A DNA stretch of 64,000 nucleotides from Azophilus sp965199705 (GTDB lineage Bacteria > Pseudomonadota > Gammaproteobacteria > Pseudomonadales > Azotimanducaceae): NCBI GenBank assembly GCA_965199705.1, contig OZ241359.1:930001-994000 (forward strand). The letters are read 5' to 3'. Below are positions 51,771-61,278 of this stretch, one piece after another. Position numbers and translations under genes: made by a program. The stretch's first letter is position 1, and each line of letters starts with the position of its first letter. The notes beneath the pieces are model-generated. The model was not told the origin of the DNA. It saw nothing but the letters and a program-made list of their open reading frames with translations, and searched no databases.

Positions 51771-52982
51771 ATGACACCTGAAACCGTACATCAGCTGCTG
51801 GATGAGGTGGACTACGAGTACGCCCGCAAGGCGCCGCCCGCCAGCTACCCCGACCTTCCGCGCATTCCCGCCGCCCGCTACTTCGACCGGGATTTCTTCA
51901 AGCTGGAGCAGGAAGCCATTCGCAAGTGTTGGGTGATTGTCGGCAACGAGCACGAGTTCCCGGAACCTGGCAGCTTCAAGGTGGTGGATCGTTGGGGCGG
52001 CGCGGGCGTATTGATTGTTCGCAGCAACGACGGCCAGATTCGCGCCTTCTACAACACCTGCCAACATCGCGGCGCACCGCTCACCTTTGAAGGGAAGGGC
52101 GCCGTCGATCGCCTGCGCTGCCAATTCCACTCCTGGACCTACAGCTTGGAGGGCGAGCTCATTGGCATTCCCGGGCGGCGCGACTTTCACGAGAACCTGA
52201 AGCGCGAGTGCATCGCCTTGCGCCGCGTTTCCTGCGAAGTCTGGCGCGGCTTCGTGTTCGTGACGCTCGACCCGGACCCGGCGCCGCTAACGGAGTGGCT
52301 GCAGCCAGTCACTGACGAGGCCATCTGGTTCGACGGGCTGCGCTTTGCCGAACAGGGTTCCATGACGCTGGACGTCAATTGGAAGATCGCCCTCGCGTCC
52401 AACATCGAGGTGTACCATGTCACCACCGTGCATCCCACCACGGTGGCGCTTGGGCTGGACTATCGCGGCACGGCCCACGCGCTGTACCGGCGCGGCCACA
52501 GCCGCATGATCGTTCCCGAACGCGATTACGACGCAAGGGCCGTGCGGCAGAAGGCGGAGCGGGACCCGCTGGATGCGCTGCTCACCCATGCGAGTGTTTC
52601 CTACCTGCTGTTTCCATTCCACCTGACGCCGAGTGGCGTAAAGTACGGAGATCGATTCGGCTTGACCCTGCTATCCTTCTGGCCGATCGATGTGGACAAA
52701 ACCCGCCTTGAGTGGTTCACCTTGGCGCCGGACTGGGGCGACGGCGAGCCGCCTTCAAGAACCGCCTTGCAAAACCAATACTTCGACCAAGTCATGCAAG
52801 AGGACACGCAAAGCACGGTGCCCATTCAGAAGGCCCTGCAGGCCGGCGCCTTTGACGGCCCGCTGACCAGCTACCACGAGCGCCGCATCTATCACCTCGA
52901 AGCCAGCGTGGACCGGCTGATCGGCATCGACCGGGTGCCCGAACGCCTGCGCGTCGATCAGACTTTGCCGATTGCGGACTGA
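51771..52982 (+). CDS. Rieske non-heme iron oxygenase, alpha subunit
   Basis: The 403-aa protein starts at ATG 51771 after GGGAGACC. It has a complete Rieske [2Fe-2S] motif (NTCQHRG, then CQFHSWTYSLEGEL) near residues 95-120 and the non-heme iron facial triad region EVYHVTTVHP in the C-terminal catalytic domain. Such enzymes hydroxylate, or N- or O-dealkylate, aromatic or quaternary-amine substrates. The ferredoxin and reductase partners are not in this window. It is followed 64 bases later by the P450. Confidence 0.93.
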   Translation: MTPETVHQLLDEVDYEYARKAPPASYPDLPRIPAARYFDRDFFKLEQEAIRKCWVIVGNEHEFPEPGSFKVVDRWGGAGVLIVRSNDGQIRAFYNTCQHRGAPLTFEGKGAVDRLRCQFHSWTYSLEGELIGIPGRRDFHENLKRECIALRRVSCEVWRGFVFVTLDPDPAPLTEWLQPVTDEAIWFDGLRFAEQGSMTLDVNWKIALASNIEVYHVTTVHPTTVALGLDYRGTAHALYRRGHSRMIVPERDYDARAVRQKAERDPLDALLTHASVSYLLFPFHLTPSGVKYGDRFGLTLLSFWPIDVDKTRLEWFTLAPDWGDGEPPSRTALQNQYFDQVMQEDTQSTVPIQKALQAGAFDGPLTSYHERRIYHLEASVDRLIGIDRVPERLRVDQTLPIAD

Positions 52983-53046
52983 CGAACCGCCGCCTGCCAG
53001 GGGACGAAGTTCGTTCATGGAATAGCCATCGGCATTGGAGAACATC

Positions 53047-54261
53047 TTGGCCGCAACGCAAAGCTTCCTGAGCCCTGAGTTTTTCGCTGACCCCTATCCT
53101 CAGCTGGGGTCGCTGCGGGAGCGCGCGCCCGTCGTCTTTCTTGAGCCGATGGGGTTTTACGTTGCCGTGGGCTATGACGCGGCGCGAAAAATCCTCTTGG
53201 ATCCAAAGCGGTTCTCGAGCGTCTTGCGGGTTCCCGGCAGCTTGTCCGAGGAGGCCACCCGCATCATCAGCGAAGAGGGCTACGGCAGGAACCGGCCGGC
53301 GCTGGCCAACAACGACGCGCCGAGCCACACGGCCTTCCGGGGCCTCGTCAACGAGGCGTTCCGGCCAAAGCGCATTCGGCAGATGGCGGACTACGTTGAC
53401 GGCATCGTTGCGGAGCTGATCGACGCCCTTGTTGAGGCAGGCGGCGTCGCAGACCTGGTGCGTGACTTTGCCGTGCCGCTGCCCTTGATCGTCATCGCCG
53501 ACCAGTTGGGGGTGCCAAGGTCGCTGTACCGCACGTTCAAGGAATGGTCGGACGCCTGGCTGGGCGGTTTGGGCGCCAACCTGACCGAGGAGCAGGACAT
53601 CGCCAACGCCCACAAGGTGGTGGCCATGCAGCGGTACTTGGCCGAGCGCGTCAACGAGCGGCGTGAGGAAGGCCAGGACGACATTCTCTCCGACCTTGCC
53701 CAGGCGGAAGTCGATGGCGAGCGGCTGGACATGTCCACTGTGCTCGCGATCGTCGAGCAACTGCTGGTGGCGGGCAACGAAACCACCACCAACGGCATTG
53801 CCTCGGGGCTGTACGCCTTGACCCAATTGCCGGACTGCCATGGGCGGCTGCGGGCCCAGCCGGAGCAGGCTGGCGAATTCGCCGAAGAGGTGCTGCGCAT
53901 CCAGTCGCCGGTGCAAGGCTTGTTTCGCCGCGCGGTTGCGGACGTCACGGTCGAGGGGGTCGAAATTCCCCAAGGCGGGGTCGTGCTCGTCCACTACGGG
54001 GCGGCCAACCGGGACGGCGCGAAATTCGACAGGGCCGACCGCTTCGACCTTGAGCGCCCGAAAAAGGGCCAGCACATCGCCTTCGGCTCCGGCATCCACC
54101 ACTGCGTGGGGTCGGAGTTGGCGCGGGTGGAGATGCGCGCCAGCTTCCGTGCCTTCACCGCCCGATTCACCGCCCTGGAGCTGGCGGACCCGAACATCCA
54201 CTACCACCCGACTTTCGTGCTGCGCGGCATCGAGTCGCTCAAGGTGCGGCTGCAGGCTTGA
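53047..54261 (+). CDS. Cytochrome P450
   Basis: I choose TTG 53047 because GGAG lies six bases upstream; TTG 53035 is the alternative. The 404-aa soluble protein has the P450 I-helix motif AGNETTTN near residue 240, ExxR in EEVLRIQSP, and the heme-binding loop FGSGIHHCVGSELAR with the axial Cys. It follows the Rieske gene in the same direction and is likely part of the same pathway. Its redox partners are not present here. The substrate is unknown. Confidence 0.93.
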   Translation: MAATQSFLSPEFFADPYPQLGSLRERAPVVFLEPMGFYVAVGYDAARKILLDPKRFSSVLRVPGSLSEEATRIISEEGYGRNRPALANNDAPSHTAFRGLVNEAFRPKRIRQMADYVDGIVAELIDALVEAGGVADLVRDFAVPLPLIVIADQLGVPRSLYRTFKEWSDAWLGGLGANLTEEQDIANAHKVVAMQRYLAERVNERREEGQDDILSDLAQAEVDGERLDMSTVLAIVEQLLVAGNETTTNGIASGLYALTQLPDCHGRLRAQPEQAGEFAEEVLRIQSPVQGLFRRAVADVTVEGVEIPQGGVVLVHYGAANRDGAKFDRADRFDLERPKKGQHIAFGSGIHHCVGSELARVEMRASFRAFTARFTALELADPNIHYHPTFVLRGIESLKVRLQA

Positions 54262-54292
54262 TCGGGTGAAGCGCATTGCTGCGTAGCCAAAT

Positions 54293-55462
54293 CTACCTCA
54301 AGGGTTCCGTGCCCTCATTGATGATATCCACATAGGCGCGGTACAAGAACAGTTGATTGCGCCGCCTGCCCGTTATTTCCTGCAGGATGCCGACTTTCAC
54401 CAAGTGCTTGATGGCGCTGCGTACTGTCGGGGCGGAGAGTGGCAACACTTTCACGAGCCCGGCAACCGAAGCAATTGGCGCGCCTTGCAGGCGCTGATGC
54501 ACCTGCAAGGCCGAGCCCGCAGCCCGACCCAGGGACTCTATGGTTCGGCGGTCGTTGCTGAACAGCGTCAGTATGGCGCGGGCGGTGTCAGCCGCTTGCT
54601 TCGCGGTTACTTCCACGCCTTGCAGGAAGAAGTCGATCCAGGCTTCCCAATTACCTTCAGTCCGTACGCGTTGCAGAAGGCTGTAGTAAGTTTCCCGGTG
54701 CGTCTTGAAGTGCAGGCTCAGGTAGAGAAGCGGATTGTCCAGAGCACCCCCTGCTTGCAGCATAAGCGTAATCAGGAGTCGCCCGATGCGACCGTTGCCA
54801 TCAAGAAAGGGATGGATGGTTTCGAACTGAACATGCGCGAAGGCGGTTCGTACCAGCAGCGGCAGAGACTCCGAGGACTCGTGAATAAAGCGCTCCAGAT
54901 CACTGATGCAGTCGGCAACCTGATGTGGCGGAGGTGGTACGTAGATGGCGTTACCGGGCCGCGTTCCGCCGATCCAGTTTTGCGAGCGCCGGAATTCTCC
55001 GGGCGATTGATTGCTTCCGCGCCCTCTTTGCAGCAGCGCGGCGTGGACCTCCCTGAGCAGGCGGACAGAGATGGGGATTCCCTCCTCAAGCCGACGCATT
55101 CCAAGTTCTGCTGCCCGCACGTAGTTTGAAACTTCCTGCACATCATCGGTTGGTACACCCGGCGCCACGCCGCTCTCGTGCACCAGGAGTTCGGACAGGG
55201 ATGACTGGGTACCCTCGATCTGCGAGGAGAGCAAGGCTTCCTTGCGCACATACATGTACAGGAACAGCCCCGGATCGGGGAGAATTGATGCCACGCCGTT
55301 CAGTTGTCCCAAGGCCCGGTTTGCGCTTTCGATGCGGCTCTGGAATGGACCGAGATTCACGGGAGGATCTGGCGGCAGGGGAGGCGGTACAAAGGCGCGC
55401 GCCTCCTCTTGAACAGTGGAGATCGTCACATAAGCGCCGAGCCGTGCGTTGCGTCCGGTCAT
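54293..55462 (-). CDS. Fic-family protein (AMP-transferase type)
   Basis: The 389-aa protein has the Fic motif HPFLDGNGRIGR near residue 220 and an upstream inhibitory-helix motif SSQIEGTQ (class II arrangement, with Glu near residue 83). A C-terminal winged helix (residues about 320-380: SAPTVRSAIKHLVKVGILQE) follows. Fic proteins attach AMP to Tyr, Ser or Thr side chains. The winged helix suggests DNA binding or autoregulation. It is convergent with the P450 and separated from it by 31 bases. Confidence 0.92.
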   Translation of the reverse strand: MTGRNARLGAYVTISTVQEEARAFVPPPLPPDPPVNLGPFQSRIESANRALGQLNGVASILPDPGLFLYMYVRKEALLSSQIEGTQSSLSELLVHESGVAPGVPTDDVQEVSNYVRAAELGMRRLEEGIPISVRLLREVHAALLQRGRGSNQSPGEFRRSQNWIGGTRPGNAIYVPPPPHQVADCISDLERFIHESSESLPLLVRTAFAHVQFETIHPFLDGNGRIGRLLITLMLQAGGALDNPLLYLSLHFKTHRETYYSLLQRVRTEGNWEAWIDFFLQGVEVTAKQAADTARAILTLFSNDRRTIESLGRAAGSALQVHQRLQGAPIASVAGLVKVLPLSAPTVRSAIKHLVKVGILQEITGRRRNQLFLYRAYVDIINEGTEPLR

Positions 55463-55500
55463 GTCGTTAAGAAAGGGAACTTTCCTTGGCGAATGGCATA

Positions 55501-55526
55501 AGAAAGGATAAGGGCATATCCTTTCT
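55501..55526. terminator. Stem-loop downstream of the SIS gene
   Basis: AGAAAGGATA and TATCCTTTCT form a perfect 10-bp stem around a six-base loop, 31 bases after the SIS-gene stop on the minus strand. No long T-run follows, so it may be a processing or stability hairpin rather than a classical intrinsic terminator. It lies just upstream of the fic gene. Confidence 0.45.
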
Positions 55527-55556
55527 CAAGCAACCGGGCGGGCGCTATGCCTCGGA

Positions 55557-56321
55557 TCAGCGCCCTGACAGGCGACGCCACAACTCGGCGTAGTTCAGGT
55601 CGTTCTGCCGATTCGCTCTTGCCTTGTCGGTGGTGTTGGGGCTGACCATCACCATTGGCGTGTATCCGCGCAGCATGAGCTGCTCTGCCGTGGCCGCGTT
55701 GATCGCTTGCCCAACGGCAATCGCAACGCTTGTCGAGGTGGCGCCCACGCTGTCTTGCAGTCCTTCGACAGGAATGCCAGCGTCGCCGAGCGGCGCGCCG
55801 GTATCGATCACTATGTCGGCTGCCTCGAACAGCCGCGCACCCGATGAATGTCGCGACGGAACCTGCGACGAGTGCGGAATGCTGGTCACCCCGATGACCG
55901 TCATGCCAATCTCCTTCGCGCCCAGAGCAATATCCATGGTGACGGCGTTTATCCCCGAATGCGAGAAAATCAGCATGGTATCGTCCGGGTCGGTCTGGTG
56001 TGAGGACAATATGGCCTTGCCGTAGCCTTCCTGAGCGTGGATGAAGCGATATTGGCGCGCCCCCATGTCGCCGAGTACGCGGTGAAAGGAAATCATGGTG
56101 CTCTCGACAATGGGCCGGAATCCGGTCACGGTGCCGGTGCGCGGAAACATCTCCAGCGCGGCGAAGGAACCGTGCCCGGTGCCGAAAGTGAACGCCAGCT
56201 TGCCTTTCCCGATACTGTCGGCGCAAGCCTCCGCTGCACGTACGATGTGCGTCTCCTGATTGTCAAAGACCAGCGCGAGCTTCTCGTCGAGTAATCGGCG
56301 GTATTTCTGAACGATGCTCAT
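55557..56321 (-). CDS. SIS-domain sugar-phosphate isomerase-like protein
   Basis: I start it at ATG 56321, overlapping the MFS stop (ATGA), giving 254 aa. It has the SIS fold: KLAFTFGTGHGSFAALEMFP near residue 40, a Ser-rich phosphosugar site in DTMLIFSHSGINAVTMDIAL near residue 112, then MTVIGVTSIPHSSQ. The C-terminal half has AGIPVEGLQDSVGATST. Such proteins isomerise or bind phosphorylated sugars. In this cluster it could act on the sugar phosphate released by the nucleoside phosphorylase and kinase, which is inference. Confidence 0.85.
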   Translation of the reverse strand: MSIVQKYRRLLDEKLALVFDNQETHIVRAAEACADSIGKGKLAFTFGTGHGSFAALEMFPRTGTVTGFRPIVESTMISFHRVLGDMGARQYRFIHAQEGYGKAILSSHQTDPDDTMLIFSHSGINAVTMDIALGAKEIGMTVIGVTSIPHSSQVPSRHSSGARLFEAADIVIDTGAPLGDAGIPVEGLQDSVGATSTSVAIAVGQAINAATAEQLMLRGYTPMVMVSPNTTDKARANRQNDLNYAELWRRLSGR

Positions 56322-57472
56322 GTGACGCCTCCGTCGCTTGATGTGTCCTCGCGCCTCGCTTGCGGGCGCAAGGTGATCAGGGTCATGATGGCGCTGACCA
56401 CCAGCGCACAGGCCGCGACCCCGATGAGCAAGGGGTATCCGCCCGCGTCCGCCGCTGCCCCGCCCAGCCAGGGACCCAACGCAGAACCTATGCCCTGCGC
56501 GGCGGCAATCAGCGTCACGAACTGACTTCTGCTGTCCAGCGCCGCGATATTCCCCATCTGATACGGCAGCACGAATCCGATAGCAAACCCCAGGCCGGCA
56601 ACGGCGCTTGCGTACACCCAGAAGGCGGTCAATTGCATCAGCGCCAGGATTGAAATCAGCATCACCAGCATCCCGACGAGCAGCGGAATCCATCGACCGA
56701 AGCGCAAACCGAGCAGCGTGGCGGCCACCGAGCCGAGTGCCGACGCCAGCAGGTTGGAGGCAATCACCGGGCTGATCGCCGATGCATCGAAACCCATGCC
56801 GATGCCGAGGCGTTCGGCAAACGCCCACACGGCGGCGAACGCGAATCCGGTGCCCAGTATTCCCAGCAGCGCCAGCAGGATGGGCAGCGAAGGGCGTCCC
56901 GCGGAACCCGTCTGGCCGGGTTCATCGGCCACTGCACCCACAGGCAGAAGCAACGCCAGGAGCCCAAGAATCAGGATGATCCCGCCGAGCAGGTAACTGG
57001 AACCTTCCAGGCCATAGTGCGGCACGATGAAGCGCCCGATGCAATAACTGATCAATGCCAGTGCTGTATAGGACACCAGAATACCCACGGCAAAACTGCG
57101 TTCCGGGTCGCTGCTTGCGCTGAATATTCGATAGGCGAGTGTCCACAAGCCGCCCATCATCAGGCCGATTGCGAATACGGTGGCCAGACTTGCCGAGTAG
57201 TTGTCCACCTGCGCCAGAGCAAGGAAGGCGGCGATCACGATTCCCGTGGCGATGAGACTCAGGCTACGCCAGTTGTACCGGCGCACCCACCAGAGGGCGG
57301 TCAGCGAAGCGGTGGAGAAGCCGACAAGATATCCTGTGCCCAGAAATCCGGCTTGCGTCTGGCTGAATTCCCCGGAAGAGATGTTGAGCCCGACGAAGAA
57401 GGGCAGGAAGGCCCAGAACAGGCCTCCGATGGTGTAGATACCAAGCGCACCGATCAGATTACGATTGCTCAT
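56318..57472 (-). CDS. Major facilitator superfamily transporter
   Basis: The 384-aa protein has about 12 membrane helices in two sixes, with family-like loops (GLFWAFLPFFVGLN and WWVRRYNWRSLS after helix two). It lies 41 bases downstream of the TonB receptor and overlaps the SIS gene. It is presumably the inner-membrane importer of the compound that crosses the outer membrane through the receptor. The substrate is not determinable by sequence. Confidence 0.88.
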   Translation of the reverse strand: MSNRNLIGALGIYTIGGLFWAFLPFFVGLNISSGEFSQTQAGFLGTGYLVGFSTASLTALWWVRRYNWRSLSLIATGIVIAAFLALAQVDNYSASLATVFAIGLMMGGLWTLAYRIFSASSDPERSFAVGILVSYTALALISYCIGRFIVPHYGLEGSSYLLGGIILILGLLALLLPVGAVADEPGQTGSAGRPSLPILLALLGILGTGFAFAAVWAFAERLGIGMGFDASAISPVIASNLLASALGSVAATLLGLRFGRWIPLLVGMLVMLISILALMQLTAFWVYASAVAGLGFAIGFVLPYQMGNIAALDSRSQFVTLIAAAQGIGSALGPWLGGAAADAGGYPLLIGVAACALVVSAIMTLITLRPQARREDTSSDGGVT

Positions 57473-57513
57473 GTTGCTTCACAGCGTCATTCAATCCAGC
57501 CTGATGCGGCACA

Positions 57514-59796
57514 CTACAGGTTCCGCGTCAGTTCCAGGCCGAAGGTCCTCGGATAACTGTAGTTGCCCGCGGCGATATAGAAGCCGAACCCAAGCACCTC
57601 GTAGGCCTCGGTCAGGTATTGTTCATCCGTCAGGTTGCGCACCCAGAAGGCGGCATCCCAAGTGTCGTCGGTGGAGCGCAGCGCGAGGCGCAGGTCCACA
57701 TCGATATGGGACTCGGTATAAAGCGCCCTTGATGCGCGCAGGTCTCGCGGGATGTCGTCTTCCCAGAGGAAGTCGAGCTGCCCGACGAAGCGCCACCCGT
57801 CATACACGGGCCATTCCACGGTGGCCGAGGAGTTGATGCTCCATTCGGGCGTGTTGGGGATGCGATTGCCGCTCAGATCCGCCAGGGTCGAGCCGAAGAC
57901 CTGCGCGTTGTCGGGAAAGGGACTGCCGGTGCCGGTTCCGGCAACCGAAGTGACAAGGGCGCCGTATTCGCTGTCGATATAGGCCGTGCCGAAGCTCAGC
58001 TCGAGCCAGTCCGTGGCAAGTACGCGAAGCTGCAACTCTCCGCCCTGTATTTTCGCATCGTCGGCATTGATCAGGAAGTTGGTTGAAATACGACTCAGTG
58101 GCTCGACTGCCACCACCTGCGGGTCGGTTGCGTCGTAGTGGTAGATGGCCGCTTCAAGGCTCGCCCGCCCGTTGGCGAAGGTCGATTTCAGGCCGACCTC
58201 GAAGGCAGTGAGCGATTCGGATTTTGTTGGTTCGAGATTCTCGACGGTTGCCAGAAATTGACTGTTGAAAGTGCCGGCGTTGAATCCGCGCGCGATGCTG
58301 GCATAGATCAGCGTGTCTTCATCCAGGCTCCAGTCCAGCGCCACGCGGGCGGAGTAGTCGCTGTCCGAGAAGGAATTGCTGGCGCCGGCCTGCAGTTCTG
58401 CCGAGGCGAAGAACCCGGTGGTGCGGTAGTCGAAGTCACGCTGAACATCGGACCAGCGCCCGCCAACGGTCAGGGCGAGGTCCTCGGCCAGCGGATATTC
58501 GATTTGCCCGAACAGGCCCAGGGTGTCGGTTTCCAGCGCCGAGTAATCCTGGCGACCGCCCGAATTGAACGACGGGTCGCCTTCGAGTTCGTCGCTGGAG
58601 AAGTACATGCCGACCAGCCATTGCATGCCTTCGCTCGCATTCGATGCGAGCCGCAGCTCCTGTGAAAATTGTGAAACCTCCGATCTGCGCATATTGTCAA
58701 GCGCTCCGGTTGGCCCCGCGTCCTCATCAAGGGTGTCGAGACGCTCGAAGTCGTCCCATCCAGTCACCGAGGTCAGGGTCATTGTCGCGAAATCCCAGTT
58801 CAGCTCCGCGGAAATACCATGTGACTGGTAGTCGTGATTGCCGAGCGCATTCTGGTTGATGGTATAAGGGTCGCCATCGGTGTCGTTCCAGGTGTCGCCG
58901 CTCCCGAAAGGATCTCTCGCCAGGCAATTGCTTGCCGCCGCGGACACATCCCCGCGTACATACTCGGGACATAACTGATCCGGGATACCGTCGCCGTCTG
59001 TGTCCTGACCGGCGGGGATGGTCGCGAAGGGCCAGACATCCGAGTTGTCGCGCCCGGCGTGGAAGCGCACCAGCAACTCGATGTCATCCTCGGGACGGAA
59101 CAACAGGGAACCACGCGCCATCAGCTGATCGAGTTCGCCGCCATCATCCTGACCGGGATGCGTATTGCTCAGCGGGCTGTCGGTCTGACGCAGATACTTG
59201 ACCGCCATGCGGGCGGCGGTTGTGTCGGACAGGGGACCGCCGTAGGCGCCTTCGAAAGATGCTCTGGAGTAGCGCCCGATACCCAGGGTGGCGTAGCCCT
59301 CAGGCTCGAAGGTGGGGCGTCTGGAGACGAGATTGATGGCTCCGGCGATGGTATTGCGTCCGTAGATGGTGCCCTGCGGCCCCTTCAGCACCTCCATGCG
59401 TTCGAGGTCGAGCAGGCGGAACGCCTGCATCGGTGGTTGCGACACATAGACGCCATCGGCATAGACACCCGTGGATTGCGGCAGGGTTTCAACGAACCCG
59501 TCCGTATTCACGCCACGCAGTGCGATCAGCGGATAGCCGAACTCCCCGAATGGAGTTTGCACATTCAGGCCCGGCGAGAAGCGCCCGACATCGATTAACG
59601 AGACGGCGCCGGCCTCGCGAAGGCGGTCGCCACTGACCACATCAACCGCAATGCCGAGCTCGGCGAGCGATTCCTCCCGCTTTTGCGCGGTGACAATTAT
59701 TTCTTCGAGTACCCCCGCTGATGGCTGTGCAAGCGCGGAGTTCGCAAACGCCAGGTGTATTGCGAAAGCGGAGAAGACGAGCAGCTTTTTCTTCAT
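57514..59796 (-). CDS. TonB-dependent receptor of the nucleoside-like module
   Basis: The 760-aa receptor starts at ATG 59796 after AGGAGG. It has a signal peptide (KLLVFSAFAIHLAFANSALAQ-like, cut near residue 23), the TonB box EEIIVTAQKREESL, a plug (RLLDLERMEVLKGPQGTIYG, NTIAGAINLVSRRP) and a barrel ending in YSYPRTFGLELTRNL with a C-terminal Leu. This is the common proteobacterial TonB receptor form, used for vitamins, siderophores or aromatics. It is divergent from the GntR regulator, and the shared promoter region carries a palindrome. Confidence 0.92.
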   Translation of the reverse strand: MKKKLLVFSAFAIHLAFANSALAQPSAGVLEEIIVTAQKREESLAELGIAVDVVSGDRLREAGAVSLIDVGRFSPGLNVQTPFGEFGYPLIALRGVNTDGFVETLPQSTGVYADGVYVSQPPMQAFRLLDLERMEVLKGPQGTIYGRNTIAGAINLVSRRPTFEPEGYATLGIGRYSRASFEGAYGGPLSDTTAARMAVKYLRQTDSPLSNTHPGQDDGGELDQLMARGSLLFRPEDDIELLVRFHAGRDNSDVWPFATIPAGQDTDGDGIPDQLCPEYVRGDVSAAASNCLARDPFGSGDTWNDTDGDPYTINQNALGNHDYQSHGISAELNWDFATMTLTSVTGWDDFERLDTLDEDAGPTGALDNMRRSEVSQFSQELRLASNASEGMQWLVGMYFSSDELEGDPSFNSGGRQDYSALETDTLGLFGQIEYPLAEDLALTVGGRWSDVQRDFDYRTTGFFASAELQAGASNSFSDSDYSARVALDWSLDEDTLIYASIARGFNAGTFNSQFLATVENLEPTKSESLTAFEVGLKSTFANGRASLEAAIYHYDATDPQVVAVEPLSRISTNFLINADDAKIQGGELQLRVLATDWLELSFGTAYIDSEYGALVTSVAGTGTGSPFPDNAQVFGSTLADLSGNRIPNTPEWSINSSATVEWPVYDGWRFVGQLDFLWEDDIPRDLRASRALYTESHIDVDLRLALRSTDDTWDAAFWVRNLTDEQYLTEAYEVLGFGFYIAAGNYSYPRTFGLELTRNL

Positions 59797-59857
59797 GGCG
59801 AATCCTCCTGATGGATCGGTCGGCCGCGACAGTGCGATCTAAAGTATAGTCAGTCAG

Positions 59858-59869
59858 TTGACTAGTCAA
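59858..59869. promoter_or_regulatory. Palindromic operator for the GntR/UTRA regulator
   Basis: TTGACTAGTCAA is a perfect 12-bp palindrome in the gap between the divergent receptor and regulator genes, 16 bases before the regulator ATG. HutC-type GntR proteins bind palindromes of this length. It should control both directions. No other palindrome of this quality was seen in the gap. Confidence 0.6.
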
Positions 59870-59884
59870 GTGGTCATTTGGAAA

Positions 59885-60706
59885 ATGTCAGGTAACATGA
59901 GCGGCGAAATGATTTCAGGCCGGAAAGCGGGAAAGCCGCGCTACCTCGTTCTCTCCGATATGCTTCGCGACGGCATTCGTGACGGCAGATGGGTGGCGGG
60001 AGACCTGCTGCCGAGTGAAACCCAGCTCTGTCGGCAGTTCAGCGTCAGTCGCGGCACGGTGGTCAAGGCAATCGATGTGCTGCTTGCTCAAGGCATGTTG
60101 CAGCGACGCCAGGGCGTGGGCACCTTTGTCGCTCGCCCGGCGTTGCACAGGGCGCCCGGCTACTTGCGCGGCTTCTCGGAAACGGTTCGCAGTGAGGGGC
60201 GGATTCCTGCCCACAGACTCGTCGGGCAGCAGCAATTAAGCCGTAACCAGGCATTGCAGTTCGGATGCGATGAGCCGGCGCTGCTTCTTGAACGCATCCG
60301 GCTGGTCGATAGCATGCCCTGGGCCATTCATACGGCGCTGGTGCCCATGCGCATCGTGGAGAGGATTCCCGCATTGGCGGGTGCGAATAGCCAGGTGGCG
60401 GAACCCGATTTCTCCCTGTACAAAATCTTTGACGAGGCGGGACTGGAGATCGAGCATGCCGACGAATACATCAATGTGCGTCTGGCCACCGCCAGGGAAG
60501 CCGCAAATCTTGGTATCACGCTTCCTTCTGCGGTCATGCTTGTACATCGCAAGAGTTTTGACAGGAAAGGCGACCTTATCGAACTGATCGAAGCCGTGTA
60601 TCTTGAGGGTTGCTATACCTATGACGCGCGTCTGGTTCGCTCGTACCCGGTGTCGCTGGTGCATGCAGACGATACGAAGCAATCCCCGCGACAACGGTAT
60701 TCGTGA
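59885..60706 (+). CDS. GntR-family regulator with UTRA domain (HutC type)
   Basis: I use ATG 59885; ATG 59897 is also possible (AGGT lies close to it), and an open frame from TTG 59858 would run through the operator. The protein (273 aa) has the winged helix (YLVLSDMLRDGIRDGRW, LPSETQLCRQFSVSRGTVVK, GMLQRRQGVGTFV) and a UTRA domain (LLLERIRLVDSMPWAIHTAL, AVMLVHRKSFDRKGDLIEL). It probably represses the divergent TonB-MFS-SIS genes and its own operon until a pathway metabolite binds. Its stop overlaps the next gene by four bases. Confidence 0.9.
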   Translation: MSGNMSGEMISGRKAGKPRYLVLSDMLRDGIRDGRWVAGDLLPSETQLCRQFSVSRGTVVKAIDVLLAQGMLQRRQGVGTFVARPALHRAPGYLRGFSETVRSEGRIPAHRLVGQQQLSRNQALQFGCDEPALLLERIRLVDSMPWAIHTALVPMRIVERIPALAGANSQVAEPDFSLYKIFDEAGLEIEHADEYINVRLATAREAANLGITLPSAVMLVHRKSFDRKGDLIELIEAVYLEGCYTYDARLVRSYPVSLVHADDTKQSPRQRYS

Positions 60707-61278
60707 GCGCGCGCCTCGACAAGGGCACAGCTGTCGCGCTGCTGCTTATCGACCTGCAGAAGTCATTCTTTGACGAAGCTGGCGAGAATTATTTCCCCGA
60801 AAGCGCCAATGCGTTGCCAGCCCTGGGGACGTTATTGCAAGGCGCGAGGGTTGCCCGGCGGCCGGTGATTTTTGTCGTGGAACGCCACCGGCCCGGGGTC
60901 GATGATTTCGAATCCGCCAAGTTGCCTGTGCATTGCGTGGCGGGAGAGTTCGATGCCGGGTTGCTTGATGGATTTTCTCCGCAAGGGCCCGACGAGATGC
61001 TCGTGCTCAAGCGGCGCATGAGCGCCTTTCAGGCCACTGATCTGGATCTGCTGCTCAGGGAACTCGGAGTCGAAACCCTGGTCATTGGCGGCGTCAAGAC
61101 CAATGTGTGCGTACGCGCCACTGTTCAGGACGGTTTCGCGCTCGGGTATCGCTGCCACGTGGTGCGCGATGCGGTGCGCTCCAATCGCGAGCACCTGGCA
61201 GAGGCATCCCTTGAAGACATTGACCGCTACATGGGCTGGGTGGTGTCGCTTGATGCAGGCGCGGGGATGCTGTCGTGA
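60703..61278 (+). CDS. Isochorismatase-fold cysteine hydrolase
   Basis: The 191-aa protein has the catalytic triad of the family: Asp in LLIDLQKSFF (near residue 15), Lys in LVLKRRMSAF (about 105), and Cys in VIGGVKTNVCVRATVQDGFA (about 144). The family splits amides, ureas and isochorismate; examples are nicotinamidase, RutB-type and carbamoyl-amide hydrolases. It lacks the D-x-H-x-x-H zinc site of nicotinamidase. A base-derived amide or ureide is a fair guess from the neighbouring nucleoside phosphorylase. Start is GTG, overlapping the regulator stop. Confidence 0.88.
   Translation: MSARLDKGTAVALLLIDLQKSFFDEAGENYFPESANALPALGTLLQGARVARRPVIFVVERHRPGVDDFESAKLPVHCVAGEFDAGLLDGFSPQGPDEMLVLKRRMSAFQATDLDLLLRELGVETLVIGGVKTNVCVRATVQDGFALGYRCHVVRDAVRSNREHLAEASLEDIDRYMGWVVSLDAGAGMLS

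Noticed and set aside
60703..61278. Nicotinamidase (pncA)
   Set aside because: The metal-binding D-x-H-x-x-H motif expected of nicotinamidase is not visible; only the general Asp-Lys-Cys triad is.
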